From Alloactinosynnema sp. L-07 (lineage in GTDB: Bacteria; Actinomycetota; Actinomycetes; Mycobacteriales; Pseudonocardiaceae): a DNA stretch of 64,000 nt. The position numbers and the translations under genes were made by a program. How positions within the stretch are numbered: the stretch's first letter is position 1; every line of letters starts with the position of its first letter. A model generated the notes under the pieces. The model saw only the letters and a program-made list of their open reading frames with translations. It was not told the origin of the DNA and did not search any database. The stretch spans positions 5,084,001-5,148,000 of the forward strand of contig NZ_LN850107.1 of the NCBI RefSeq assembly GCF_900070365.1, in the 5' to 3' direction. Below are positions 1 to 8,871 of the stretch, one piece after another.

Positions 1-2
1 CG

Positions 3-3000
3 ACGCAGCTGAACCCGACGGAACAGGATGCCCTGGTCAAGCAGATCGGGCTGGCCCTGCTCCGAGCGGCGCCCGCCGACTGGCAGTCGATCGGCGTGGA
101 GTACCGCGCCCTGGGCCGGTACGCCGAGGCCACCGGCAAACTGACCCGCACCGATGAGACCGTTGAGGAGATCAAGGTCTCCCCGGACATCGCCGTGCTC
201 TTCGCCAGGCTGCGCGCCGGGATGTACCGGGAGGGCCGCGGCACCTGGTACAACGCCCGCTACCAGCTGGACCAGCCGTCGGCCTACAACCTCGAATACG
301 ACCGCGAGGAACCGCGGTGGGTCAACCCGCCGCCGCCCCCGGCCTACGCTGATGATCTTCGCACGTTCCCCCGCGAGGAACAGAACGTGCCCGACTGGCT
401 GCTGCGCAGGATGGCCGGACTCAAGCCCCCGTTCCGCGTCGCCCGGATCTTCGACGGGGCGGGCCCGAGCGGTCGGCCCATGGTGAACCGGCCGCCGATC
501 GAGGACGCCGAAGAAGTGCTGCGCTACCTCGACAGCGCCCCCCTCGCCCTGCCGCAGCGCGGCTTCGACAAGGACTACCTGGACGACGAGGGCAGGCAGG
601 CGGTCCCGGTCGCGTTCCACACCGACGGCACGTGGATCTGGCCCGCCGCGGTCAACTACTACCTGCGAGTCCACGGCATTCCCCCGGAACTTGAGCTCCA
701 GGACCACATCCGGCGGGCGGGCGGTGCCCCAGATGTGGACGAAGCCACCCGAACCGCCGCAGCGAGTTTCCTGACCCGCGGCGGTCCTCGTCGCCCGAAC
801 GGGGCCGCACGGCCCGCGGAGGCCGCTCGACCGGCCCGGCCGGACGCCGAACCTGGACGGGGCGGGGACGCGGTCAAGCCGGACACGGGTCGCCCGGCGG
901 ACGCAGGCAGGCCTGGTGACGCGGATCGCTCGGCTGATGCCGGCGGCCCGGCCGAGGGCGGGCGTCCCGCCGACGCGGGCCGACCCAGCGACGCGGGTCG
1001 TCCAGTCGACACGGGTCGCGGCGCTGACATTGGCCGCTCGGCGGATGCGGGTCGTCCGGCCGAAGCGGGCCGTCCAGTTCAGGCAGGCCGTCCAGTTGAG
1101 GCAGGCCGTCCAGTTGAGGCAGGTCGTTCCGGCGATGAGGGGCGTCCGGCTGAGGCGGGTCGTCGGGAGGCGAGCGAAGCCGTTGGCGCCGATGCGGGCC
1201 ACTCGGTTGACGCAGGCCGGTCCGCGGACGCGGGCAGGCCGGTTGGCGGACGTCCAGCGGATGTGCAGGCAGCTGGGCTTGTCCCTGGGGGCGCGGACCG
1301 TCCCGTGAACCTGTTCACCCCTGTCCGCCCGGCCGAACCCGACTTCGGCGCAGGCAGGCACGGAGGCTTTCCCGGAAGGCCCACCGGCACCGCGCAGCCG
1401 AGCGATGGCGCCCAAGCGGGCTTCGCCCCCACCGACGAACAGACAGCGAGCCGGCCGTTCCCACAGACCGGACCAGGCACGGCAGGTCAAACGGCCTCCA
1501 CCCCACGACCGCCGATCATGGGTCCGGACGGTCCCGTGCCACCCATCCCGGTGCAGGCGGGCTACGCCATGCTCCACAAGGACCGCCAGAAGCTCACCGC
1601 CGATCAGCCGGGCACGCCGCCCGACGCCGAGTCCACCTCCCCGGCAGGCGAACACCCCAGCAGGCCCGCCGAGCCGGACTCAGCCACCGACGCGGCCGAT
1701 CAACTGCCCGCGCCTGCCGACTCGGCGGTCGGGCAGGACGGTGTTGACACATCGGCAGGCACGCCGGATCAGGCACCCGGCCACTGGACAGGTCCCGCGG
1801 CCGAAGTCCGACCCGCGCACCCGAGCGACGTCCGACCCGCCGACGCCGCTCGCGCCCACCACGACGGCCCGCCCGCAGGCGCGGACCAAGGTCCAAGCCA
1901 TGACACAACCTTCGCCACCAGTGAAGACCCGCGTGGCGACCGATCGTTTGCAGGCACCGAACGCCCGACCGACCAGTCCGTCGCCACCACCGAAGATCCG
2001 GCCGACAGCCGATCCCACGCCGCACGCGAAGACGACAGCCGACCGGCTGAAGAACCAACCAAGAGCCGATCTGACGAACCGGCCGAGAGCCGCTCCTTCA
2101 CGCTCACCGAAGACCCGGCCGGCAGCCGAACCCACGCCGCACGCGAAGACGACAGCCGACCGGCCGAACAACCGAGTGAGAGCCGGTCATTCGCCACTGC
2201 TGACGAACCAGCCGAGAGCCACCCCTTCACCTTCACCGAAGGCCCGGCCGACAGCCGACCCTCCACCGCGAGCGAAAGCCCCAGCGCACCCGCCGAAGAA
2301 CCAACTGAGAGCCGATCGTCCGCCACTGCTGACGAACCAGCCGAGAGCCACCCCTTCACCTTCACCGAAGGCCCGGCCGACAGCCGAACCCACGCCGCAC
2401 GCGAAGACGACAGCCGACCGGCCGAACAACCAACCGAGAGCCGATCAGTCGCCATTGCCGAAGGCAAAACCGACGACCGGTCGTTCGCCAGTGCCGAAGG
2501 CGCGACCGCTGGCCCGCCCTCTGTCACCAGCGAAGAACCGCCCAACGGCGCCCCTTCGCTGACCGCGAGCGAGTCGGGCAGCGGCCACCTGGCCGACTCC
2601 GGCACACCGCAAGCGTCATCGGGTGGCGCCCCATCAGAGGCTCCGCCGCGCGGTTGGGCGACCGAACCGGGTGGTGCCCACGACCAGCAGGGCCGACCGG
2701 TTACTGATCCCGTCGAGCCGACTGTGGCCGACCAAGCCGCCCCGCGCTGGAGCGCGGAGCCGTCGATGGCCGGACACGAGGACGAGCAGCGGACAGCCCA
2801 CTGGTCCCCCACTGACTGGAACACCGGCGAGCAGCCGAAACCCGAGCCCGCCGAACAACCCACGTCGGCATGGTCACCGGCCGAAACCGCCGCGATGGCG
2901 GCCACCGACTGGTCGACCGAACTCCCGGCGTCCGTCAGCGGGACCGCCGACCACGACGCTCCAGGCCCCGAGACTTCCGAAGGCAGGCCCAGTTGGGCTG

Positions 3001-4826
3001 CCGAGCAGTCCCCTGCTGCCGACCAACGCTCCACCGCCGACCAACCGCCCTTCGGCAACCAACCACCCTTCGCGGACCAACCACCCTTCGCGGACCAACC
3101 ACCCTTCGCGGACCAACCAACCTCCGCCGACCAGACGGCGTTCGCCGACCAACCATTCTCGAAGGATCGGGCACCCGCAGGCGACCGATCGTTCGCCGAG
3201 GAAGGGTTCGTGGGTGGCCAAACGGCCCGCGATCACGCACCCGCCAACCACTCGGCCCCTGTCGCCGGATCGGCACCGGTCGGCGACCAGGCTCGATTCA
3301 CCGAGCAAGCGACCAGCGATCAAACGCGACTCGCCGACGAAGCACCCATCGTCGATCGAACATCGGACAGCAGCCAGGCACCGTTCGGTGACCAGGCGCC
3401 CATCAGCGACCACGCATCACTCGGTGACCGAGCGCCCGGCACCGACCACCCGTCAATCGGTAACCAAGCGTCGGCTGTTGGCCAGGTGCCTGCAGGCGAC
3501 GACGCCCTGTTCCGTGACCAGGCACCGTTCGGCGACCAGGTGGCCGGTCAGGCGGCGGTTGGTGATCAAGAGACGCGTGATCGGACATCCGCTGGCGACC
3601 AGGTGACCACCGCGGTCCAGTCCGACGAACTCGACTACCAGGGACCGGGTGCGGCTCCGATCGGTGGCCGTGCGGCCGACCACGCACGGGTGAACGGATC
3701 GCATGCGGTCGGTGACGTCCGCGATGATCGTCAAGGGCGTGACACGACCCATGGACTGACTCCCGCGTCGGGCGAGCCCGAGTTCGGCGAGGCGGCAGCT
3801 GTCGTGATGGGGATCCCGGCAGGTGATCTTTCTCCGACCGATCTCGGCGAACAGCGCTCCGACTGGGTCGCGGAACCCGCCACGATCCCGCCGGGTGACG
3901 TGTCGCCCACCGAACCCGCGCCCGTGGTGGCCCCGGCCTGGTCGTCCGCCGACGACGAGCCTGGGGTCGAAGCGGCTGTCGACCGGGTTCGGGAGCGGCT
4001 CGCCGGGTTGGGGATCGCTGAATCCCGATACCGGATCGGCGCGACCCCGGACGTGCCCGGGTGGGCGATGGTGCGGACCGCCGAGGGGTGGCGGGTCGGC
4101 TGGTTCGATCGGGAGTTTGTGTCCTCCGCGGTGTTCGCGGGCGCGACGGACGCGGGGGCTTTCCTGGTCGGCAAGCTGTTGTTCGACGAGCAGACCGCTG
4201 AGGGACCCGCGACTGTGCGGGCTTCGCTGGCCGACCTCGTGGACGACGATGACGACTACGACCACCGCGCCCGGCGGGCGGTGCCGCCGACCGGAGACGA
4301 GTTGTTCCGGCCGACGCTGCCGGTGGAGAAGGCTCAGGAGTTGTTCCAGCCGACCATGGCCGCGCCCGCGCCGGTGTTCGACGACGAGGACGAAGACGAG
4401 TACCAGCGCAGCCGCACCGCGCCGAGGCCGACGCCGCGGCAGGTGGAGGTGCCGCGGAAGCCGCAGGACTGGCCGATCCAGCCGCGGCCGGGTGAGCCGC
4501 CGCTGACATTGTTCCGCGGCAAAGCGATCACCGAGTTGGCACCGGGCACCGAGATCGACCGCTACGGCGAGCCCGGCGGCAACCTGACCTACCTCGCGGG
4601 CACCCCATTCGAGCGGCGCTCGCTGGTACCCGATTGGGTGACGCGGCCGTATCGGGCCTATCGGGTGATGCGCGCGACGGAAGCCCTGACCGGCATCGCT
4701 ATCCCGTGGTTCGAGCAGCCTGGCGGTGGGACGGCGTTCATTCTGGCCCGCTCGATCGCGGAACTGCTGGAGAGTGGACACCTCGTCGAGATCCCCGGCC
4801 GGGAGCCCCCGACGCGTCCGCACTAG
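3..4826 (+). CDS. Large repeat-rich polymorphic-toxin-like protein with C-terminal TNT domain (5' end outside window)
   Basis: The frame is open from the first complete codon and already reads as protein before the first GTG at 96, so the true start lies upstream. Order of parts: a YezG/DUF600-like region (first ~130 residues, with a PPPPPAY-type linker); a second globular part to ~residue 250 (contains TDGTWIWP); about 1,050 residues of low-complexity repeats; another short YezG-like unit (around WAMVRTAEGWRVGWF); then a ~105-residue TNT domain with IDRYGEPGG, YRAYRV and WFEQPGGGT. TNT domains hydrolyse NAD+ and serve as secreted or contact toxins. Where many TNT domains read PYH, this one reads PYR, so the catalytic His may be missing. 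The secretion route is not visible. Its stop codon overlaps the stop of the convergent mfpA-like gene by 3-4 bp. Confidence 0.85.
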   Translation, partial: TQLNPTEQDALVKQIGLALLRAAPADWQSIGVEYRALGRYAEATGKLTRTDETVEEIKVSPDIAVLFARLRAGMYREGRGTWYNARYQLDQPSAYNLEYDREEPRWVNPPPPPAYADDLRTFPREEQNVPDWLLRRMAGLKPPFRVARIFDGAGPSGRPMVNRPPIEDAEEVLRYLDSAPLALPQRGFDKDYLDDEGRQAVPVAFHTDGTWIWPAAVNYYLRVHGIPPELELQDHIRRAGGAPDVDEATRTAAASFLTRGGPRRPNGAARPAEAARPARPDAEPGRGGDAVKPDTGRPADAGRPGDADRSADAGGPAEGGRPADAGRPSDAGRPVDTGRGADIGRSADAGRPAEAGRPVQAGRPVEAGRPVEAGRSGDEGRPAEAGRREASEAVGADAGHSVDAGRSADAGRPVGGRPADVQAAGLVPGGADRPVNLFTPVRPAEPDFGAGRHGGFPGRPTGTAQPSDGAQAGFAPTDEQTASRPFPQTGPGTAGQTASTPRPPIMGPDGPVPPIPVQAGYAMLHKDRQKLTADQPGTPPDAESTSPAGEHPSRPAEPDSATDAADQLPAPADSAVGQDGVDTSAGTPDQAPGHWTGPAAEVRPAHPSDVRPADAARAHHDGPPAGADQGPSHDTTFATSEDPRGDRSFAGTERPTDQSVATTEDPADSRSHAAREDDSRPAEEPTKSRSDEPAESRSFTLTEDPAGSRTHAAREDDSRPAEQPSESRSFATADEPAESHPFTFTEGPADSRPSTASESPSAPAEEPTESRSSATADEPAESHPFTFTEGPADSRTHAAREDDSRPAEQPTESRSVAIAEGKTDDRSFASAEGATAGPPSVTSEEPPNGAPSLTASESGSGHLADSGTPQASSGGAPSEAPPRGWATEPGGAHDQQGRPVTDPVEPTVADQAAPRWSAEPSMAGHEDEQRTAHWSPTDWNTGEQPKPEPAEQPTSAWSPAETAAMAATDWSTELPASVSGTADHDAPGPETSEGRPSWAAEQSPAADQRSTADQPPFGNQPPFADQPPFADQPPFADQPTSADQTAFADQPFSKDRAPAGDRSFAEEGFVGGQTARDHAPANHSAPVAGSAPVGDQARFTEQATSDQTRLADEAPIVDRTSDSSQAPFGDQAPISDHASLGDRAPGTDHPSIGNQASAVGQVPAGDDALFRDQAPFGDQVAGQAAVGDQETRDRTSAGDQVTTAVQSDELDYQGPGAAPIGGRAADHARVNGSHAVGDVRDDRQGRDTTHGLTPASGEPEFGEAAAVVMGIPAGDLSPTDLGEQRSDWVAEPATIPPGDVSPTEPAPVVAPAWSSADDEPGVEAAVDRVRERLAGLGIAESRYRIGATPDVPGWAMVRTAEGWRVGWFDREFVSSAVFAGATDAGAFLVGKLLFDEQTAEGPATVRASLADLVDDDDDYDHRARRAVPPTGDELFRPTLPVEKAQELFQPTMAAPAPVFDDEDEDEYQRSRTAPRPTPRQVEVPRKPQDWPIQPRPGEPPLTLFRGKAITELAPGTEIDRYGEPGGNLTYLAGTPFERRSLVPDWVTRPYRAYRVMRATEALTGIAIPWFEQPGGGTAFILARSIAELLESGHLVEIPGREPPTRPH
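880..1260 (+). repeat. Degenerate AGRPxDAGR-type tandem repeats inside the TNT gene
   Basis: Short units encoding variants of DAGRP, EAGRP and DTGR run through this stretch, with a 15-18 bp period that drifts in sequence. They encode a probably disordered linker between the N-terminal domains and the rest of the protein. The drift, together with the maintained frame, suggests slippage with selection for the open frame. Confidence 0.75.
1995..2450 (+). repeat. Long in-frame repeats (DSRPAEEP / ADEPAESH units)
   Basis: A block encoding THAAREDDSRPAE occurs three times (around 2015, 2130 and 2390). A block encoding ADEPAESHPFTFTEGPADSR occurs twice, starting near 2199 and 2328, 129 bp apart and nearly identical. 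Copies this similar at DNA level mean recent duplication inside the gene and will vary between strains or collapse in assemblies. Confidence 0.8.
3050..3120 (+). repeat. 18-bp perfect tandem repeats encoding ADQPPF
   Basis: The 18-bp unit gcggaccaaccacccttc is repeated back to back three times with flanking degenerate copies, giving ADQPPF hexapeptides. Flanking sequence to about 3600 carries older GDQAP-type variants of the same unit. It is a slippage-prone part of the disordered linker. Confidence 0.85.
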
Positions 4827-5407
4827 TCGATTCGGAGGCCGTGGGCCACGGCGAAGGCGATGGCCGTGTCGAGGTCCACGCGGGCGCCGCGGAAGCTGGC
4901 GTGGACCAGGCCGTCGGCGGTGATGCGGGCGCCGCGGAGGTCGGCGTTGTCGAGTTGGGTGCCCCGCAGGCGCGCGTCGGTGAGGTCGGCGTCGCGCAGG
5001 TCGGTGTCGCGCAGGTCGGCGTCGGTGAGGTTCGCCTCGCGGAAGCGCAGGCCCGACAGCGTGGTCTTGCGCAGCGCGGCGCCCGCGAGGGCGACCAGGG
5101 TGAGGTCGGTGTCGCGTACGGTCCACGGGCGCAGGCGGCAGTCGAGGAAGGTCGACCCGATCAGGCTGCAGCCGACGAACTCGCTGAACATCAGCGTCGC
5201 GCGGTCGAACTTGCACGACCGGAACGCCGACGTGCGGTGGCGCGACTCCCCCAGGTCGGCGCGGGAGAAGTCGCAGTTGGTGAACGTGCAGCCGGTGGTG
5301 ACCAGGCCGCGCAGGTCGGCGTCGGTGAAGTCGCAGTCGGTGAAGTGCCGCTGGTCCCACTCTTGGCCGTGCAGGTCGCAGTCGCGGTAGTCCTCGCCGG
5401 TTTCCAC
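4823..5407 (-). CDS. mfpA: MfpA-like pentapeptide-repeat protein
   Basis: A 194-residue protein built almost wholly of A(D/N)LxX pentapeptide repeats (for example ADLRDTDLRDADLTDARL), expected to fold as a right-handed quadrilateral beta-helix. The central part (ESRHRTSAFRSCKF, CRLRPWTV) and C-terminus (GARVDLDTAIAFAVAHGL) closely resemble mycobacterial MfpA, a DNA mimic that binds gyrase and lowers fluoroquinolone sensitivity. Length fits that family. It starts with GTG, 23 bp after the dnaE2 stop on the same strand and with no terminator between, so it may be the last gene of the SOS mutasome operon. Mycobacterial mfpA instead sits in a GTPase conservon. Gyrase protection is inference from similarity. 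Confidence 0.88.
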   Translation of the reverse strand: METGEDYRDCDLHGQEWDQRHFTDCDFTDADLRGLVTTGCTFTNCDFSRADLGESRHRTSAFRSCKFDRATLMFSEFVGCSLIGSTFLDCRLRPWTVRDTDLTLVALAGAALRKTTLSGLRFREANLTDADLRDTDLRDADLTDARLRGTQLDNADLRGARITADGLVHASFRGARVDLDTAIAFAVAHGLRID

Positions 5408-5430
5408 CCGCCCAGCCTGCCACGGCCCGC

Positions 5431-8400
5431 TCAGCGGAAGTCACGCGACTTGGCCGGGATGCGCAGATCCAACTGCTGCAACCGGTCGGCGTAGAGGCTC
5501 ACCACCCCCTCGACACTCTCCACCACGCCCCGCACCAGCAGGGCCGAGCTGTTGCGCGCGACCCGGCGGTACCGGGCCCACAAGCCGGGCGAACACACCA
5601 CGTTGACCATGCCGGTCTCGTCCTCGATGTTGAGGAAGGTGACCCCGCCCGCGGTCTGCGGGCGCTGCCGGTGGGTGACCGCGCCGCCGAGCAGGACCCG
5701 GGATCCTGTCTCCACTTTGGACAGTTCGGCCGCGGTCAGCGCGCCGAGTCGGACCAGTCGCTCGCGCAGGAACTGGGTCGGGAAGCTGTCCGGCGACAGC
5801 CCAGTGGCCCACACGTCGGCGACCGCGAGTTCGACCTCGTCCATCCCCGGTAATCGGGGCGCGGTGACGCCGACCGCGGTGCCCGGCAGCCGGTCCGGGC
5901 GTTCAGCCGCCGCCGCGCCCGCCGCCCACAGGGCCTCGCGGCGCTCGACGCCGAAGCAGCTGAACGCGCCCGCGGTGGACAGCGCCTCCATCTGCGGGCG
6001 GGTGAGCTGGACGCGGCGGGCCAGGTCGACCATGTCCCGGTACGGGGTCTCGCGTTCGGCGATGACGCGGTCGGCCAGGTCGGTGCCGATCAGGCGGACC
6101 GCGCCCAGCCCCAGGCGGACCGCCTGCTCGGACGATCCCGGTTCGACCGGTTCGAGGGTGGCGTGGGCGAGGCTGGCGTTGATGTCGGGGCCGCGCACGG
6201 TGACCCCGTGTCTTCGCGCGTCGGCGACCAGGGACTGCGGCGAGTAGAACCCCATCGGCTGGGCGCGCAGCAGGGCGGCGCAGAACGCGGCCGGGTAGTA
6301 GAGCTTGAACCAGGCGCTGGCGAAGACCAGATAGCCGAAGCTCAGCGCGTGGCTCTCCGGGAACCCGAAGTTGGCGAAGGCCATCAGCTTCTCGTAGACG
6401 CGCGCGGCCAGCGGCTCGTCGAGCCCGTTGGCCATCGCCCCCGCGTAGAATCGTTCGCGCAGACGTTCCATGCGCCGGGTGGAACGTTTGGCGCCCATGG
6501 CCCGGCGCAGTTCGTCGGCCTCGGCCGGGCTGAAATCGGCGACGTCGACGGCGATCTGCATCAGCTGCTCCTGGAACAGCGGCACCCCCAGCGTCTTGCG
6601 CAGGGCGTTCTCCAGCAGCGGATGGTCGACGGTCGGCTCTTCCAGCTTGTTCTTGCGCCGGATATAGGGATGAACCGAACCGCCCTGGATCGGGCCGGGG
6701 CGGATCAGGGCGACCTCGACGACCAAGTCGTAGAACTCCCTCGGCTTCAACCGGGGCAGCGTCGCCATCTGCGCTCGACTCTCCACTTGGAACACTCCGA
6801 CCGAGTCGGCGCGACAGAGCATGTCGTAGACGTTCTGGTCGGCGAGGTCGAGTTCGCCCATGTCGACGGCGACCCCGTGGTGTTCGTCCACCAGGTCGAT
6901 GACGTAGTGCAGCGCGGAAAGCATGCCCAAGCCGAGCAAGTCGAACTTGACCAGGCCGACGGCGGCACAGTCGTCCTTGTCCCACTGCAGGACCGTGCGG
7001 TTGGGCATGCGGGCGGGTTCGACCGGGCACACCTCGCTGACCGGGCGGTCGCAGATGACCATGCCGCCGGAGTGGATGCCGAGGTGGCGCGGGAAGTTCT
7101 CCAGCTGCCCGGCCAATTCCAGCACGGCGACCGGGACGTCGAGATGGTTGTCGTCCACTGTGGACCGCAAGGGGCCCCAGCGGTCGATCTGCTTGCTCCA
7201 GGCGTCCTGCTGGCCGGGTGAATAGCCCAGCGCCTTGGCCATGTCGCGCACGGTCGACTTGGCGCGATAGGTGACCACGTTGGCGACCTGGGCGGCGTGG
7301 CGGCGGTCGTACTTGCCGTAGACGAACTGGATCGCCTCCTCACGCCGGTCGGACTCGATGTCGAGATCGATGTCGGGCGGGCCGTCGCGGGCCGGGGCCA
7401 GGAACCGCTCGAACAGCAACTCCCAGCGCACGGCGTCGACCCTGGTGATGCCGAGCGCGAAACACACCGCCGAGTTGGCCGCCGAACCGCGGCCTTGGCA
7501 GAGGATGTCGTTCTTCACGCAGAAGTTGACGATGTCCCAGACCACCAGGAAGTAGCCGGGAAAGCCGAGTTCCTCGATGACCTTGAGCTCGTGGTCGATC
7601 TGCGCGTAGGCGCGCGGGCGTTCGGCGGCCGAACCGTAGCGCTTCGCGGCGCCCAGGTAGGTCAGTTCCCGCAGGTAGGTGACTTCGGTGTGGCCGGGGG
7701 GAACGTCGAACGGGGGCAGCTTGGGGGCTACCAGGCGCAGGTCGAAGGACAGCTGCACCCCCAACAGCGCGGCCCGCTGCACCGCGCCGGGGAAGCGGGC
7801 GAACCGGGCGGCCATCTCCTCCCCGGTGCGCAAGTGCGCGGTCGGCGACGGCGGCAGCCAGCCCGCCAGATCATCGAGGCTGCACCGGGCGCGCACCGCC
7901 GCCATCGCCGCCGCGAGCTGGCCGCGCGAGGGGTGGGCGTAGTGCACGGCGTTGGTGGCGACCGTGGGCAGGTCCAGTTCGTCGGCCATCTTGGCGAGCA
8001 GGTCGTTGCGGTCGGTGTCCTCCGGCAGGCCGTGGTCCATCAGTTCCACGAAGACCCGATCCGGCCCGAAGGCCGACGCGAGCAGGCACAACTGATCGAA
8101 CGCGGCCGTGGGACCGCCCGCCGCAAGCGCTTGCCGGACCCCGCCCTTGCGGCCTCCGGTGAGTACGACGCAGTCGTCGCGGGTCTCTTCGACGACCTCG
8201 ACCAGGTCGTAGACCGGCTTGCCTTTCTCGTCGCCGCGCAGGTGCGCGGAGGTGAGGACCCGACAGAGGCTGTGATAGCCCGCCTGTTTGTCGGCAAGGA
8301 GCAGCAGATGCTCGCCTTCCGGATCGGGGACGCCGTTCTGCGGTCCGGTGAGGCCCAGGCTCAGCTCGGTGCCGAACACCGTGCGCATCCCCAGTTCCCT

Positions 8401-8742
8401 GGCCGCCTCGGCGAAGCGGACCACCCCGTACATGCCGTCGTGGTCGGTCAGTGCGATGGCGTCGAGGCCGAGCAGGGAGGCGGCTTCGACCAGCTCCTCG
8501 GGATGGCTGGCGCCGTCGAGGAAGCTGAAGTTGGAGTGGCAGTGCAGTTCGGCGTACGGGACGCGGGAATCGCCGTCGGCGTGGTCGGTGACGCCGGGCG
8601 GGCCCACCCCCATGGGCGGGACGTACCGATCGCGGCGACGCGTCCACGCCGGGCTGTCGCCACCGTCACCGACCTGGGGCGGGCGGCCGGAGAGGATGCG
8701 CTCGACCTCAGACCACCGCACCGGCGGGTTGTTCCACCCCAT
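5431..8742 (-). CDS. dnaE2: Error-prone DNA polymerase DnaE2 (ImuC)
   Basis: 1,103 residues, the normal DnaE2 length. The N-terminal PHP domain begins with ELHCHSNFS (residues ~65-73). The C-family polymerase active-site motif PDIDLDIE is at ~456-463, and a C-terminal OB-fold (VVCSPGLWARY) is present. This is the catalytic translesion polymerase of the ImuA'-ImuB-DnaE2 mutasome, which makes damage-induced mutations and works through the sliding clamp by way of ImuB. The ATG has a GGAGG site 6-7 bp upstream, and the gene follows the 35-codon ORF by 21 bp. Expression is expected to be LexA-controlled through the promoters upstream of imuA' and imuB. Confidence 0.97.
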   Translation of the reverse strand: MGWNNPPVRWSEVERILSGRPPQVGDGGDSPAWTRRRDRYVPPMGVGPPGVTDHADGDSRVPYAELHCHSNFSFLDGASHPEELVEAASLLGLDAIALTDHDGMYGVVRFAEAARELGMRTVFGTELSLGLTGPQNGVPDPEGEHLLLLADKQAGYHSLCRVLTSAHLRGDEKGKPVYDLVEVVEETRDDCVVLTGGRKGGVRQALAAGGPTAAFDQLCLLASAFGPDRVFVELMDHGLPEDTDRNDLLAKMADELDLPTVATNAVHYAHPSRGQLAAAMAAVRARCSLDDLAGWLPPSPTAHLRTGEEMAARFARFPGAVQRAALLGVQLSFDLRLVAPKLPPFDVPPGHTEVTYLRELTYLGAAKRYGSAAERPRAYAQIDHELKVIEELGFPGYFLVVWDIVNFCVKNDILCQGRGSAANSAVCFALGITRVDAVRWELLFERFLAPARDGPPDIDLDIESDRREEAIQFVYGKYDRRHAAQVANVVTYRAKSTVRDMAKALGYSPGQQDAWSKQIDRWGPLRSTVDDNHLDVPVAVLELAGQLENFPRHLGIHSGGMVICDRPVSEVCPVEPARMPNRTVLQWDKDDCAAVGLVKFDLLGLGMLSALHYVIDLVDEHHGVAVDMGELDLADQNVYDMLCRADSVGVFQVESRAQMATLPRLKPREFYDLVVEVALIRPGPIQGGSVHPYIRRKNKLEEPTVDHPLLENALRKTLGVPLFQEQLMQIAVDVADFSPAEADELRRAMGAKRSTRRMERLRERFYAGAMANGLDEPLAARVYEKLMAFANFGFPESHALSFGYLVFASAWFKLYYPAAFCAALLRAQPMGFYSPQSLVADARRHGVTVRGPDINASLAHATLEPVEPGSSEQAVRLGLGAVRLIGTDLADRVIAERETPYRDMVDLARRVQLTRPQMEALSTAGAFSCFGVERREALWAAGAAAAERPDRLPGTAVGVTAPRLPGMDEVELAVADVWATGLSPDSFPTQFLRERLVRLGALTAAELSKVETGSRVLLGGAVTHRQRPQTAGGVTFLNIEDETGMVNVVCSPGLWARYRRVARNSSALLVRGVVESVEGVVSLYADRLQQLDLRIPAKSRDFR

Positions 8743-8763
8743 TCGCCCCTCCTTCCACGGCCC

Positions 8764-8871
8764 TCAGGGCAGCTGCGGGCCCGCCTCCGGCGACCGGCGC
8801 GGCTGCGGGATCAGGTCGAGCAAGTCGAGCCACTCGACGGCCGTCGGGAACTCGTCGTCGTAGGTCATCAT
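8764..8871 (-). CDS. 35-residue ORF between imuB and dnaE2
   Basis: Its ATG overlaps the imuB stop codon (ATGA arrangement; a second in-frame ATG follows directly), and it ends 21 bp before dnaE2, so it would be translationally coupled within the operon. The product begins MMTYDDEFPTAVEWLDLLDL and is acidic in its first half, then Pro/Arg-rich. The EWLDLLDLI stretch would form an amphipathic helix and loosely recalls a clamp-binding hydrophobic motif, but lacks the usual Gln. I do not recognise a family. Evidence for it being real is position, coupling and lack of overlap with neighbours; no homologue check was possible. Confidence 0.6.
   Translation of the reverse strand: MMTYDDEFPTAVEWLDLLDLIPQPRRSPEAGPQLP

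Noticed and set aside
3050..3600. CRISPR-like regularly repeated DNA
   Set aside because: The repeats are 18 bp, contiguous, in frame with a large gene and without unique spacers.
1769..5444. Long minus-strand ORFs opposite the TNT gene (for example 1769-3058 and 3453-5444)
   Set aside because: They mirror the codon periodicity and repeats of the plus-strand gene; products are Arg/Ser-rich without any motif. High-GC antisense shadows.
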